Below are positions 1 to 7,832 of a DNA stretch of 64,000 bases, piece by piece. The first letter of the stretch is position 1. Each line of letters starts with the position of its first letter. The stretch is from Burkholderiales bacterium (lineage in GTDB: Bacteria > Pseudomonadota > Gammaproteobacteria > Burkholderiales > Burkholderiaceae_C), in the NCBI GenBank assembly GCA_026954015.1, contig JAIXLP010000029.1, positions 4,778 through 68,777 on the forward strand, written 5' to 3'. Both the position numbers and the translations under genes were made by a program. Under the pieces are notes generated by a model. The model was given only the letters and a program-made list of their open reading frames with translations. It was not told the DNA's origin and did not search any database.

Positions 1-1
1 G

Positions 2-3000
2 AACTCGATGCGCATTCTGCAAGGCAGCCATCGCACCAACTTCTTGAGTTTCGTCAATAGCCTAACCGCAAATAACGGTACACCCTCCCACCTGATGTTC
101 AGTCAGGCCGACGCCTACTTGCGCCGGCCTCTGGGGATCAACAGCCCCTGGGCCAGCGATCCCGGAAATCAGGGTGCCCCCTATCTGGGTTGCAGGCGCA
201 GCTACCATATCTTCATGTCAGATGGCCGCTGGAATGGCGGTGTGTCTGGCGGTGCACAAGACAATGCCACCAATAAGACTTTGCCGGATGGCATGGTGTA
301 CGGGGGCAGTGTCGCCGACCAGAAAAAAACGGCCCTTTATCGCGATACCTACAGCAACACCCTGGCTGACTGGGCGTTCAAAAGCTGGGCCGATCCACTG
401 CAAACCAGTGGCATGACCGGCACCATGCAAGCCGCCGCAGACTACCGTTCCGCGCCGGCTACGGAGAATTTCGGCAACGATCTGGCGGGCAATCCCGCCA
501 TCCTGGAACGCTATTGGAACCCGCGCTACAACCCCGCTACCTGGCCGCACATGGTCACCTACACCATTGGCTTCAGTACCGATGCCACGACTTGGCCAGG
601 AGCGCCCAGCATCATTGCGCCGCCCGTCAACGAGCGCGTTCCATTCAGCTACAAAGGCAGTTTCCCAGATCTCGTGACCGGGAATAAAAAATGGCCCAAC
701 ATGGGAGACGGCGAAAACGTTCGCGCCCTAGACCTGTGGCACGCCGCCCTCAACAGCCGCGGACGTTTTTACGCAGTAATGAAAGGCGATGACCTCGAAA
801 GAGCCTTTCGTGAGATCTTCGGACAAATCAACACCGCCACCGACCCCGACCTGAGCTCCAGCTCCACCAGCGGCTCCAACGTCTCGCGCAGTGAGGTCGG
901 CAAATATACGGCGGCCTACGAGCCCGACAAGTTCTGGAAAGGCTTTGTCACCGCCGACAAGGTACGCAGTGACGGCACGACCTACCCTGACCCCAACTGG
1001 GGTGGCAAAAATACCGCCGACCGGCTCGACGCCGCCACCGTCAGCAGCCGCTTTGTATTGACCTGGAGCGACAAATGGACCGGCTCGGCCTTCCAGGGCG
1101 GTGTCCCCTTCCGCTGGGCAACAGACGAAAGCCGACTCAGCGCCAACCAGAAGCTCTGGCTGCAGAAAAACATGAGTGGCACTGACGAGGGAGCCACCAA
1201 AGGTCAACAACGGCTCGACTACATACGGGGTGACAGATCTCTGGAAGGCACGGATCCTTCAGGCTATACCACCACCAAACCCTTCCGCCAGCGCCAAAGC
1301 ATCCAGGGGGACATCATCAACTCCGACGTGTGGTACACGGGTGCGCCGGCCGCGGACTACCTCCTCAAAGGCTATAGCGCCTTTGTGCGCAGCAACAAAT
1401 CGCGCCCCGGAATGCTGTACGTGGGCGGCAATGATGGCATCCTGCACGGCTTTGCGTCGCTCGACGGTCAGGAAAAACTCGCCTACGTTCCGCGCGGGGT
1501 CATCCCCGCCCTGACACTGCTGACCGACCCACAGTACAACAACAAGCACAAATACTATGTCGATGGCTCACCCATGACCGGTGACATCGACATGAATGGC
1601 GGCATACAAGACCCCAGCGACCCCAACTACGGCACTTACGCCCCCAACTGGCGCACCATGCTCGTGGGTACCCTGGGTCTGGGCGGCAAGGGTTATTTCG
1701 TGCTTGACGTGACCAACCCCACCGCCGCCAACCTGGCCAACGGCACGCCCGGGTTTCTGGAAGCCAACGCAGCACAATTGGTTCAGCTCGATCGCACCCG
1801 CGGCTTTGCCGAGACCGCGCCCAACTGTGGAGCCCTCTCTGGCGCTGAGAAAACCGCCTGCCTGAAAATCGTCGATGAGGACAAGGACATAGGCCACATC
1901 ACCGCCCGCCCCGTGCGCGATGACAACGACAGCATGCGCAGCGCACAGATCACGCGCATGAACAACAACCGCTGGGCTGTGGTCCTTGGCAACGGTTACA
2001 ACAGCACCAACCAGCGCCCGGTATTGCTGGTGCAATACCTCGACGGTGCAAAAGAGCTGCTGCGCATCCCCACCACGAACGACGCCCCTGGTACGGGTAT
2101 TGCCAATGACAATGGTCTGGCCTCCCCGCGTCTGGTGGACATCAACGGCGACGGCCTTGCCGATGTGGTGTATGCCGGCGACAACTTGGGCAATCTGTGG
2201 AAGTTCGATCTCACGAGCCACAACCCCAGCGACTGGAAAGTGGCTTTTGGCGGCAATCCACTGTTCACGGCCCTGGGCCCAGCAGCGCTCAACGGACCGC
2301 GCACCAAGATACAACCGATTTTTGCCGCCCCCACAGTGCGCGCCAACGACCGCCAAATGGTGATTGGCAGCGGCCCTTCGGCAAAAACGCTGAACGTGGG
2401 TGGCATGATGGTGGCCTTCGGCACCGGTCGCAACGTGACCAAGGACGATCCCTCCAGCGTGGACGTACAAACCTTGTATTCCGTGCTGGACAGCACGCGC
2501 TACCGTGTTGTCACCACCCCCCTCGGCAAGCGCCTGGAAGTGCACCCGGGATCTGGCTCCTGCCCCAGCGCAACCTGTATACCGGCGCCCACAGCACTGG
2601 GCAAGGGAGTGGCCACAGCCAAACTCGCAAAGCGCGAATTCGTCGAACTAGATGCGGGGGCTTATGGCGCCATCAAGGAAGTCGATGTCCTGAACAAAAA
2701 CACCTGGGCCAACTGGAACGGCTGGTACCTGGATCTGCCTGCGGTTGGCGAACGCCTGCTCAAACCCTTTGACTTCTATGACGCCAGCAATCTGCTCACC
2801 GTATGGTCGCAGGTACCTGCCAAGGGGTCGGACGTAGACCCGAATGTGGAGAGCTGTGAATCGACCTCGGTCGACGCGGAGCGCCAGTACCGCACCTTTG
2901 TCAACGTCATGGACGGCAAGGCTCCCTCGGTCGCCATCGTGGACAAGAACAAGGATGGAAAGTACACCATGGGAACCCTCGCTTCACCCGGTGCCGATGC

Positions 3001-3190
3001 CATCGTCGTCAGTAACGCCAGTGGTGACAGCCTGGTCAGCATCTCCCGCGCGAAAGTGTCCAAGGGTCCGCACAGCATCATCAAGAAGGACAAGTCCGAG
3101 AACGCGGATATCGACGCCAAGAACAACAAGGAAAACCTTGCGGCCATGCCCGAAGAAACCTTGCGCCCCAGCTGGCGCCAGATCCAATAA
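2..3190 (+). CDS. pilY1: PilY1-type pilus tip/assembly protein (5' end outside window)
   Basis: C-terminal part of a PilY1/PilC protein, the tip-associated factor of type IV pili involved in adhesion and pilus extension. The frame is open to the window edge and no signal peptide is present, so the true start lies upstream. The first ~300 residues keep a piece resembling a von Willebrand A domain (HIFMSDGRW near residue 67). From about residue 430 there is a PilY1-like beta-propeller region with GGNDGILHG near 474 and an Asp-rich, calcium-site-like DINGDGLAD near 712; DKNKDGKYT occurs again near the C-terminus. A pilin gene follows 14 bp downstream, the usual end of a minor-pilin operon. The family call is firm; adhesin specificity cannot be read. 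Confidence 0.87.
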   Translation, partial: NSMRILQGSHRTNFLSFVNSLTANNGTPSHLMFSQADAYLRRPLGINSPWASDPGNQGAPYLGCRRSYHIFMSDGRWNGGVSGGAQDNATNKTLPDGMVYGGSVADQKKTALYRDTYSNTLADWAFKSWADPLQTSGMTGTMQAAADYRSAPATENFGNDLAGNPAILERYWNPRYNPATWPHMVTYTIGFSTDATTWPGAPSIIAPPVNERVPFSYKGSFPDLVTGNKKWPNMGDGENVRALDLWHAALNSRGRFYAVMKGDDLERAFREIFGQINTATDPDLSSSSTSGSNVSRSEVGKYTAAYEPDKFWKGFVTADKVRSDGTTYPDPNWGGKNTADRLDAATVSSRFVLTWSDKWTGSAFQGGVPFRWATDESRLSANQKLWLQKNMSGTDEGATKGQQRLDYIRGDRSLEGTDPSGYTTTKPFRQRQSIQGDIINSDVWYTGAPAADYLLKGYSAFVRSNKSRPGMLYVGGNDGILHGFASLDGQEKLAYVPRGVIPALTLLTDPQYNNKHKYYVDGSPMTGDIDMNGGIQDPSDPNYGTYAPNWRTMLVGTLGLGGKGYFVLDVTNPTAANLANGTPGFLEANAAQLVQLDRTRGFAETAPNCGALSGAEKTACLKIVDEDKDIGHITARPVRDDNDSMRSAQITRMNNNRWAVVLGNGYNSTNQRPVLLVQYLDGAKELLRIPTTNDAPGTGIANDNGLASPRLVDINGDGLADVVYAGDNLGNLWKFDLTSHNPSDWKVAFGGNPLFTALGPAALNGPRTKIQPIFAAPTVRANDRQMVIGSGPSAKTLNVGGMMVAFGTGRNVTKDDPSSVDVQTLYSVLDSTRYRVVTTPLGKRLEVHPGSGSCPSATCIPAPTALGKGVATAKLAKREFVELDAGAYGAIKEVDVLNKNTWANWNGWYLDLPAVGERLLKPFDFYDASNLLTVWSQVPAKGSDVDPNVESCESTSVDAERQYRTFVNVMDGKAPSVAIVDKNKDGKYTMGTLASPGADAIVVSNASGDSLVSISRAKVSKGPHSIIKKDKSENADIDAKNNKENLAAMPEETLRPSWRQIQ

Positions 3191-3204
3191 TTCAGGACGG
3201 TAAT

Positions 3205-3663
3205 ATGCACACCATGAACCGCAACGCTCTCCTCCGGCAACAGGGCTTCACCCTGATCGAACTGATGATCGTGGTGGCCGTCGTGGGCATCCTCACGGCC
3301 ATCGCCTATCCCAGCTATGCGGAGTACATCCGGCGCGGCCACAGGGCTGACGCCCGAGCAGGCCTGCTGCAGGCGCAGCAGTGGCTGGAGAGGGCTGCCA
3401 CGGCGACAGGTGTATACCCGACCACGCTGCCTAACACATTGCAGTGGAAGGATGCTGGCGGGAATGCTGACCCAACCAAGCGTTACACCATCGGGTTCCA
3501 GGCGGGTAACACCAATGCTGCCTTCACCCTGGTGGCCACGCGCAAAGCCGGAACCCCCCAAGCGAACGACAAATGCGGCGACTTCACCCTTACGAACACC
3601 GGCATACGCGGCGCCGCCAACTACACCGTATCGAATGTCATAGCAGAGTGCTGGAACAAATAG
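3205..3663 (+). CDS. pilE: type IV pilin, PilE-like
   Basis: Small type IV pilin or minor pilin of 152 residues. After a short positively charged leader comes the prepilin peptidase site G/FTLIE, with the conserved Glu at +5, then a ~20-residue hydrophobic helix that embeds the subunit in the inner membrane before assembly. Two cysteines near the C-terminus (DKCGDF and AECWNK) fit the usual disulfide-bounded D-region. An AGGACGG ribosome binding site precedes the ATG. It lies directly behind pilY1, so it is probably the PilE-like minor pilin that closes the fimU-pilVWX-pilY1-pilE operon rather than the major pilin; this role is inferred from position. Confidence 0.85.
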   Translation: MHTMNRNALLRQQGFTLIELMIVVAVVGILTAIAYPSYAEYIRRGHRADARAGLLQAQQWLERAATATGVYPTTLPNTLQWKDAGGNADPTKRYTIGFQAGNTNAAFTLVATRKAGTPQANDKCGDFTLTNTGIRGAANYTVSNVIAECWNK

Positions 3664-3694
3664 ACTTTTTGCATACGCTACCATCCCGGGCGCC

Positions 3695-4825
3695 ATGACA
3701 ACCGATGCGCCCCTCGTGACCCGAGCGCTTGGGCTGGCCGCCCAGGCGCTTTTTCTTTCCAACCCCAACCCGCGTGTGGGCTGCGTGATCATTGCGCCCG
3801 ATGGGCAGGTGCTGGGCGAAGGCTTCACCCAGCAGGCCGGCGGCCCGCATGCCGAGGTGGTGGCGCTGCGCGATGCCGCCGCACGGGGTTACGGCGTGCG
3901 CGGGGCCACGGCATGGGTCACGCTGGAGCCCTGCGCCCACCAAGGCCGTACCGGGCCGTGCTGCGATGCCTTGATTGCCGCAGGCATTGCCCGGGTGGTG
4001 GCCAGCATCGAGGATCCCAATCCGCTGGTCGGTGGTCAGGGTTTTGCCCGGCTGCGCGCCGCCGGGGTGGCCGTGGAGGTCGGCGCCGGCGCGGCCGAGT
4101 CGCGGGCACTCAATATCGGGTTCTTCAGCCGCATGCTGCGGGGCACACCCTGGGTGCGCATGAAGGTGGCCGCTTCGCTCGACGGGACCACCGCCCTGCA
4201 CAATGGGGCGAGCCAGTGGATCACCTCGCCCGAGGCGCGCGACGATGGCCATGCCTGGCGCGCACGCGCCTGCGCCATCCTGACCGGCGTCGGTACGGTA
4301 CTGACCGACAGGCCCCGGCTGGACGTGCGTGCCGTGGCCACGCCACGCCAGCCGCATGTGGTGGTGCTCGACAGCCATTTGCGGACACCGCCAGACGCTC
4401 CTATATTCATAGCTGGCCGCGCTTGCTGGATATACGCTACAGGCCCTTTTGATGCTCAAGACAGCGCGGCATTCGCGGCGCGCAGGCTGGCGCTGGAGGC
4501 GCGCGGCGCCACCGTCTCGCTGCTGGCGGGCGCCGGGGGGCGGGTGGATTTGCCTGCCATGCTGCGCGATCTGGCACGGCGTGGCGTGAACGAGTTGCAT
4601 GTGGAAGCCGGGCATACGCTCAATGGCGCCTTGCTCGATGCCGCCCTGGTGGACGAGCTGCTGCTCTACCTGGCCCCTACCCTGCTTGGCCCGGGCCGGG
4701 GCATGGCAGACAGGCCGCCTTTGGCGGCGGTATCGCAAGGGCTGGCGCTGGAGTTCGACGCGGTGCAGCCCGTGGGGCCGGACTTGCGCATCCTGGCGCA
4801 CGTGCAAGGGCGCGACAGGTTCTGA
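3695..4825 (+). CDS. ribD: bifunctional riboflavin deaminase/reductase RibD
   Basis: Second and third steps of riboflavin synthesis: deamination of the GTP-derived diaminopyrimidine, then NADPH-dependent reduction of the ribosyl side chain. The N-terminal cytidine-deaminase-like domain has the zinc and proton-shuttle motif HAE at residue 52 and the second zinc motif PCAHQGRTGPC near 79-89. The reductase domain starts near residue 145. The length of 376 is normal. ribE follows 11 bp (20 bp to its preferred ATG) downstream, so the two are probably cotranscribed. Residues about 236-255 are encoded by a copy of a dispersed family-specific repeat (see the repeat entry), an oddity in an otherwise standard enzyme. 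Confidence 0.95.
   Translation: MTTDAPLVTRALGLAAQALFLSNPNPRVGCVIIAPDGQVLGEGFTQQAGGPHAEVVALRDAAARGYGVRGATAWVTLEPCAHQGRTGPCCDALIAAGIARVVASIEDPNPLVGGQGFARLRAAGVAVEVGAGAAESRALNIGFFSRMLRGTPWVRMKVAASLDGTTALHNGASQWITSPEARDDGHAWRARACAILTGVGTVLTDRPRLDVRAVATPRQPHVVVLDSHLRTPPDAPIFIAGRACWIYATGPFDAQDSAAFAARRLALEARGATVSLLAGAGGRVDLPAMLRDLARRGVNELHVEAGHTLNGALLDAALVDELLLYLAPTLLGPGRGMADRPPLAAVSQGLALEFDAVQPVGPDLRILAHVQGRDRF
4401..4460 (+). repeat. dispersed ~55-bp repeat, copy E, inside ribD
   Basis: This stretch aligns almost end to end with the intergenic repeat at 17121-17175: both carry an ATAGCTG core, a CGCGCTT arm, a CGCTA arm and AGGCC followed by TTTG. Here it is read in frame as part of the RibD reductase domain. 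Similarity was judged by eye. Confidence 0.65.
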
Positions 4826-4845
4826 AGCCTGCCACAATGGGAACC

Positions 4846-5469
4846 ATGTTTACTGGAATCATCACCGGCACGGGGCACATCACCGCCGTGCACGATCTGG
4901 GCGGTTCGGCGGCGCATGGCAAGCGCCTGTTCATCCAGCCGCCGGCGGGCTATCTGGACGACGTGGGCCTGGGCGACAGCATTGCGCTCAATGGCGCGTG
5001 CATGACGGTCACCCAATTGGACGCGGCCAAGCCGGAGTTCAGCGTCGATATTTCCGCGGAATCGCTGAGCAAGACCACGGGACTCGATGCCCCCGGCCCC
5101 ATCAACCTGGAGAAAGCCTTGCGCGCCAACGACCGCCTGGGGGGCCACCTGGTGTCCGGCCATGTGGACGGGATTGGTGCCGTGACGCATTTTGCGCAGG
5201 TGGGCGAGAGCTGGGAACTGCGCGTGATGGCGCCAGGCGCTCTGGCACGCTACCTGGCGACCAAGGGGTCCATCACCATCAATGGCGTGAGCCTCACAGT
5301 CAACCGCATCGCCGACACCGCAGACGGTTGCGAGGTGAGCATCAATCTCATCCCGCACACGGTAGAGAACACAGCGCTGGGGCACCTGCGCGCAGGATCG
5401 ACGGTGAACCTGGAGATCGACCTGATCGCCCGCTACTGCGAGCGCATGCTCAGCCTGGGTGCGCGCTGA
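4846..5469 (+). CDS. ribE: riboflavin synthase, alpha chain
   Basis: Dismutation of two 6,7-dimethyl-8-ribityllumazines to riboflavin. The protein starts with the family signature MFTGIITGTG, so the ATG at 4846 is preferred over the in-frame ATG three codons upstream. Two lumazine-binding repeats are visible, the first covering about residues 1-97 and the second about 98-190, the latter beginning at GHLVSGHVDG and holding the SLTVN motif. The length of 207 is typical. It is the last gene of the ribD-ribE pair; ribBA and ribH are not in the window. I see no FMN riboswitch around it. Confidence 0.95.
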   Translation: MFTGIITGTGHITAVHDLGGSAAHGKRLFIQPPAGYLDDVGLGDSIALNGACMTVTQLDAAKPEFSVDISAESLSKTTGLDAPGPINLEKALRANDRLGGHLVSGHVDGIGAVTHFAQVGESWELRVMAPGALARYLATKGSITINGVSLTVNRIADTADGCEVSINLIPHTVENTALGHLRAGSTVNLEIDLIARYCERMLSLGAR

Positions 5470-5507
5470 AACATCCGGCGCGGGCCTCTGCGGCGCCATG
5501 CTTTCGG

Positions 5508-5600
5508 TAGAATCCGCGCAGCCTCATCATGAGAGCGCGCGCGTGGCGGTGGGATTGACTGGTCGGCGGCCTGGACCCGCCAGCACCCACCACTGCTGCA
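5508..5600 (+). ncRNA. candidate structured leader or small RNA upstream of ppiD
   Basis: A TAGAAT box at 5508-5513 could be a -10 element; its -35 is weak. The following ~85 nt can fold into a GC-rich stem, with GGTGGG pairing to CCCACC and GGCGG to CCGCC inside it, and then run into a perfect intrinsic terminator. It could be a free-standing small RNA or an attenuating leader of ppiD. No known RNA family was recognised. Confidence 0.3.
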
Positions 5601-5630
5601 AAGGCGAACGCAAGTTCGCCTTTTGTTTTA
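5601..5630 (+). terminator. intrinsic terminator just upstream of ppiD
   Basis: Nine-base-pair perfect stem (AAGGCGAAC / GTTCGCCTT) with a GCAA tetraloop, followed by a T-rich tract. It ends about 20 bp before the ppiD ATG, so transcripts from upstream must read through it to express ppiD. Confidence 0.85.
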
Positions 5631-5649
5631 TGTTGCAGAAGGGTTGACC

Positions 5650-7578
5650 ATGTTCGAATCCATCCGCAAGCACACCAAGATCGCGATGGTCTTGCTGTTC
5701 TTGCTGATCATCCCGTCGTTCGTGCTTGTCGGTATCGACAGGAGCTATTTTTCCGGCAGCAGCACCGTGGTGGCACGGGTGGATGGCCACGACATCACGC
5801 AGACCGACTGGGACAACGCGCACCGCATGGAGTCCGACCGCCTGCGCCGCGAACAACCCAACACCGACGCCAAGCTCTTCGACACGCCTCAGGCCCGTTA
5901 CGCGACGCTGGAGCGCCTCGTGCGCGATCGCGTGCTGGAGGCCGCAGCCCAGAAGATGCACCTGGTGACCACCGACGCTCGCCTGGCCCGCAGCCTGCAG
6001 GAGATCCCGCAGATTGCCGCGCTGCGCAAGCCCGACGGCACGCTGGACGCCGAAGGCTACCGCGCACTGGTTGCCACGCAGGGCATGACCCCGGAGGGCT
6101 TTGAAGCCAGCATGCGCCGGGACCTGTCGCTCAACCAGGTCATCGGGGCCGTGCTGGGCAGCAGCTTTGCCCCATCGTCCCAGGGCATGGCAGCCATCGG
6201 CCCGATGTTCCAGCAACGCGAAGTCCAGGTCATGCTGTTCAAGGCCGCAGACCAGGCCGCCAAGGTGCACCCGTCCGAGGACGAGCTCCAGGCCTGGTAC
6301 AAGGAGCACAGCGCCCGCTACCAGCAGCCCGAGCAGGTGACGGTCGAATACGTGGTCTTCGACATCGACAGCGTGCGCGCCGCCATCACCCTCAACGAAG
6401 ACGACCTGCGGACCTACTACAAGGAAAACCAGTCCCGCTACGCCGGCAAGGAAGAGCGCCGCGCCAGCCACATCCTGATTGCCGCCGCCAAGGATGCCCC
6501 TGCGGCCGAGCGCGAAAAGGCCCAGGCGCGCGCGCAGGAACTGCTCGCGCAACTGCGCAAGAACCCGGCAGAATTTGCCGCACTGGCCAAGAAGAACTCG
6601 CAGGACCCCGGCTCGGCGCCCAACGGCGGCGACCTCGGCTTCTTCGCCCGCGGCGCCATGGTCAAGCCCTTCGAGGACGCCGCCTTCGCACTGACCAAGG
6701 GAGCCATCAGCGACGTGGTGGAGTCCGACTTCGGCTACCACATCATCCAGCTCACCGACGTCAAGACGCCGCACCAGCCCAGCTTCGAGGAACTGCGACC
6801 CCAACTCGAGGCCGAGCTCAAGCAGCAGCAGGCCCAGCGCAAATACGCTGAAATGGCTGAAACTTTTGCCAACACGGTCTACGAACAGTCCGACAGCCTG
6901 AAGCCGGTGGCGGACAAGCTCAAGCTCACGGTTCAGACCGCCAAGGCAGTCACCCGCAGCCCCGCCCTGGGCGCCAAGGGCGCACTGGCCAACCCGAGGT
7001 TCCTGCAAGCCCTGTTTGCCAGCGACACGCTCGAGAGCAAGCGCAATACCGAAGCCATCGAACTCGGCGCCAACCAGATGGCCGCGGGCCGCGTCACCGA
7101 GCACCAGGCAGCGCGCACCCTGGCCTACGAGGAGGTCAAGGACCAGGTGCGCCAGAACTTCATCGCCGACCAAGCCGCCGAGCTGGCACGCAAGGAAGGC
7201 GAGGCCAAACGCACGGCCTGGGCCGACAAGCCCGAGCTGGCCACGGGCCTGCCTGCGGCCATGGTTCTGTCGCGCGACCAATCCCAGGGCCAGTCGCGTG
7301 CCATCGTCGATGCCGTGATGTCCGCCAAGCCCGATGCTCTGCCCCAGTGGCTGGGCGTGGACCTGGGGCCGGTGGGCTACGCCGTGGTCAAGGTGATTGG
7401 CATCAAGCCGCGCGACAACATCGACCCCACGCTGTTGGCGCAAATGCAGCAGCAGTACACCCAGTGGTGGGCCAACGCCGAAGGCCTGGCGTACTACGAA
7501 ACGCTCAAAAAACGCTTCAAGGTGCAGTTCAAGGTTCAGCGTCCGGGTGTTGAAGCAACTTTGGACAGTGGAAGCTGA
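5650..7578 (+). CDS. ppiD: periplasmic folding chaperone / peptidyl-prolyl isomerase PpiD
   Basis: Membrane-anchored parvulin-type chaperone near the Sec translocon that assists folding of proteins emerging into the periplasm. The chosen start, [10 protein letters not shown], is the usual one: a short basic cytoplasmic tail, then one transmembrane helix at residues ~12-34 ([16 protein letters not shown]). A SurA-like N-terminal helical region follows, then one parvulin domain at about 265-370 with [15 protein letters not shown] and FGYHII. The length of 642 fits the family. The terminator ending 20 bp upstream suggests regulated read-through or a promoter buried in the leader. tRNA-His follows 36 bp after the stop. 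Confidence 0.92.
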   Translation: MFESIRKHTKIAMVLLFLLIIPSFVLVGIDRSYFSGSSTVVARVDGHDITQTDWDNAHRMESDRLRREQPNTDAKLFDTPQARYATLERLVRDRVLEAAAQKMHLVTTDARLARSLQEIPQIAALRKPDGTLDAEGYRALVATQGMTPEGFEASMRRDLSLNQVIGAVLGSSFAPSSQGMAAIGPMFQQREVQVMLFKAADQAAKVHPSEDELQAWYKEHSARYQQPEQVTVEYVVFDIDSVRAAITLNEDDLRTYYKENQSRYAGKEERRASHILIAAAKDAPAAEREKAQARAQELLAQLRKNPAEFAALAKKNSQDPGSAPNGGDLGFFARGAMVKPFEDAAFALTKGAISDVVESDFGYHIIQLTDVKTPHQPSFEELRPQLEAELKQQQAQRKYAEMAETFANTVYEQSDSLKPVADKLKLTVQTAKAVTRSPALGAKGALANPRFLQALFASDTLESKRNTEAIELGANQMAAGRVTEHQAARTLAYEEVKDQVRQNFIADQAAELARKEGEAKRTAWADKPELATGLPAAMVLSRDQSQGQSRAIVDAVMSAKPDALPQWLGVDLGPVGYAVVKVIGIKPRDNIDPTLLAQMQQQYTQWWANAEGLAYYETLKKRFKVQFKVQRPGVEATLDSGS

Positions 7579-7614
7579 TATCGGCAAATTTCAGGCTATA
7601 ATGCAAGGCTCTAC

Positions 7615-7691
7615 GGTGGCTGTAGCTCAGTTGGTAGAGTCCAGGATTGTGATTCCTGTCGTCGTGGGTTCGAGTCCCATCAGCCACCCCA
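7615..7691 (+). tRNA. tRNA-His(GTG)
   Basis: Cloverleaf with an 8-bp acceptor stem including the extra 5' G of tRNA-His, anticodon GTG at 7649-7651, the TTCGAGT T-loop and an encoded CCA end at 7689-7691. A good -10 box TATAAT lies at 7597-7602. Its 3' end faces the accessory island. Confidence 0.97.
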
Positions 7692-7703
7692 AGTAAACAA
7701 AGG

Positions 7704-7744
7704 AAACCCTGCTATCCAAAAGATAGCGGGGTTTTTCTTTTTTC
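7704..7744 (+). terminator. intrinsic terminator after tRNA-His
   Basis: Stem AACCCTGCTATC / GATAGCGGGGTT with one T-G mismatch-type pair, a CAAAA loop, then a long T-rich tract. It closes the ppiD/tRNA-His transcription unit. Confidence 0.85.
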
Positions 7745-7832
7745 GTCCGATGTAAGGGCGGATGTAAGACGATTTTCCACATGCAAGCACCGTAAGTGCG
7801 GTCATCTTCGGCTGATGGCGGCTTGCCCTCAG

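Noticed and set aside
3638..4837. Long minus-strand open frame opposite ribD
   Set aside because: It is antisense to a well-matched RibD, has an Arg/His/Gly-rich composition typical of GC-rich shadow frames, and resembles no family.
5470..5640. FMN riboswitch near ribE
   Set aside because: The region lies after ribE and before ppiD, and the conserved RFN-element segments are not visible.
5527..7587. 686-codon minus-strand open frame opposite ppiD
   Set aside because: The plus-strand product is a clear PpiD; the reverse reading is a low-complexity Leu/Gly/His shadow.
7745..7832. Attachment site after tRNA-His
   Set aside because: A short repeat of ATGTAAG lies here, but I found no partner copy at the other end of the island, so no att site is claimed.
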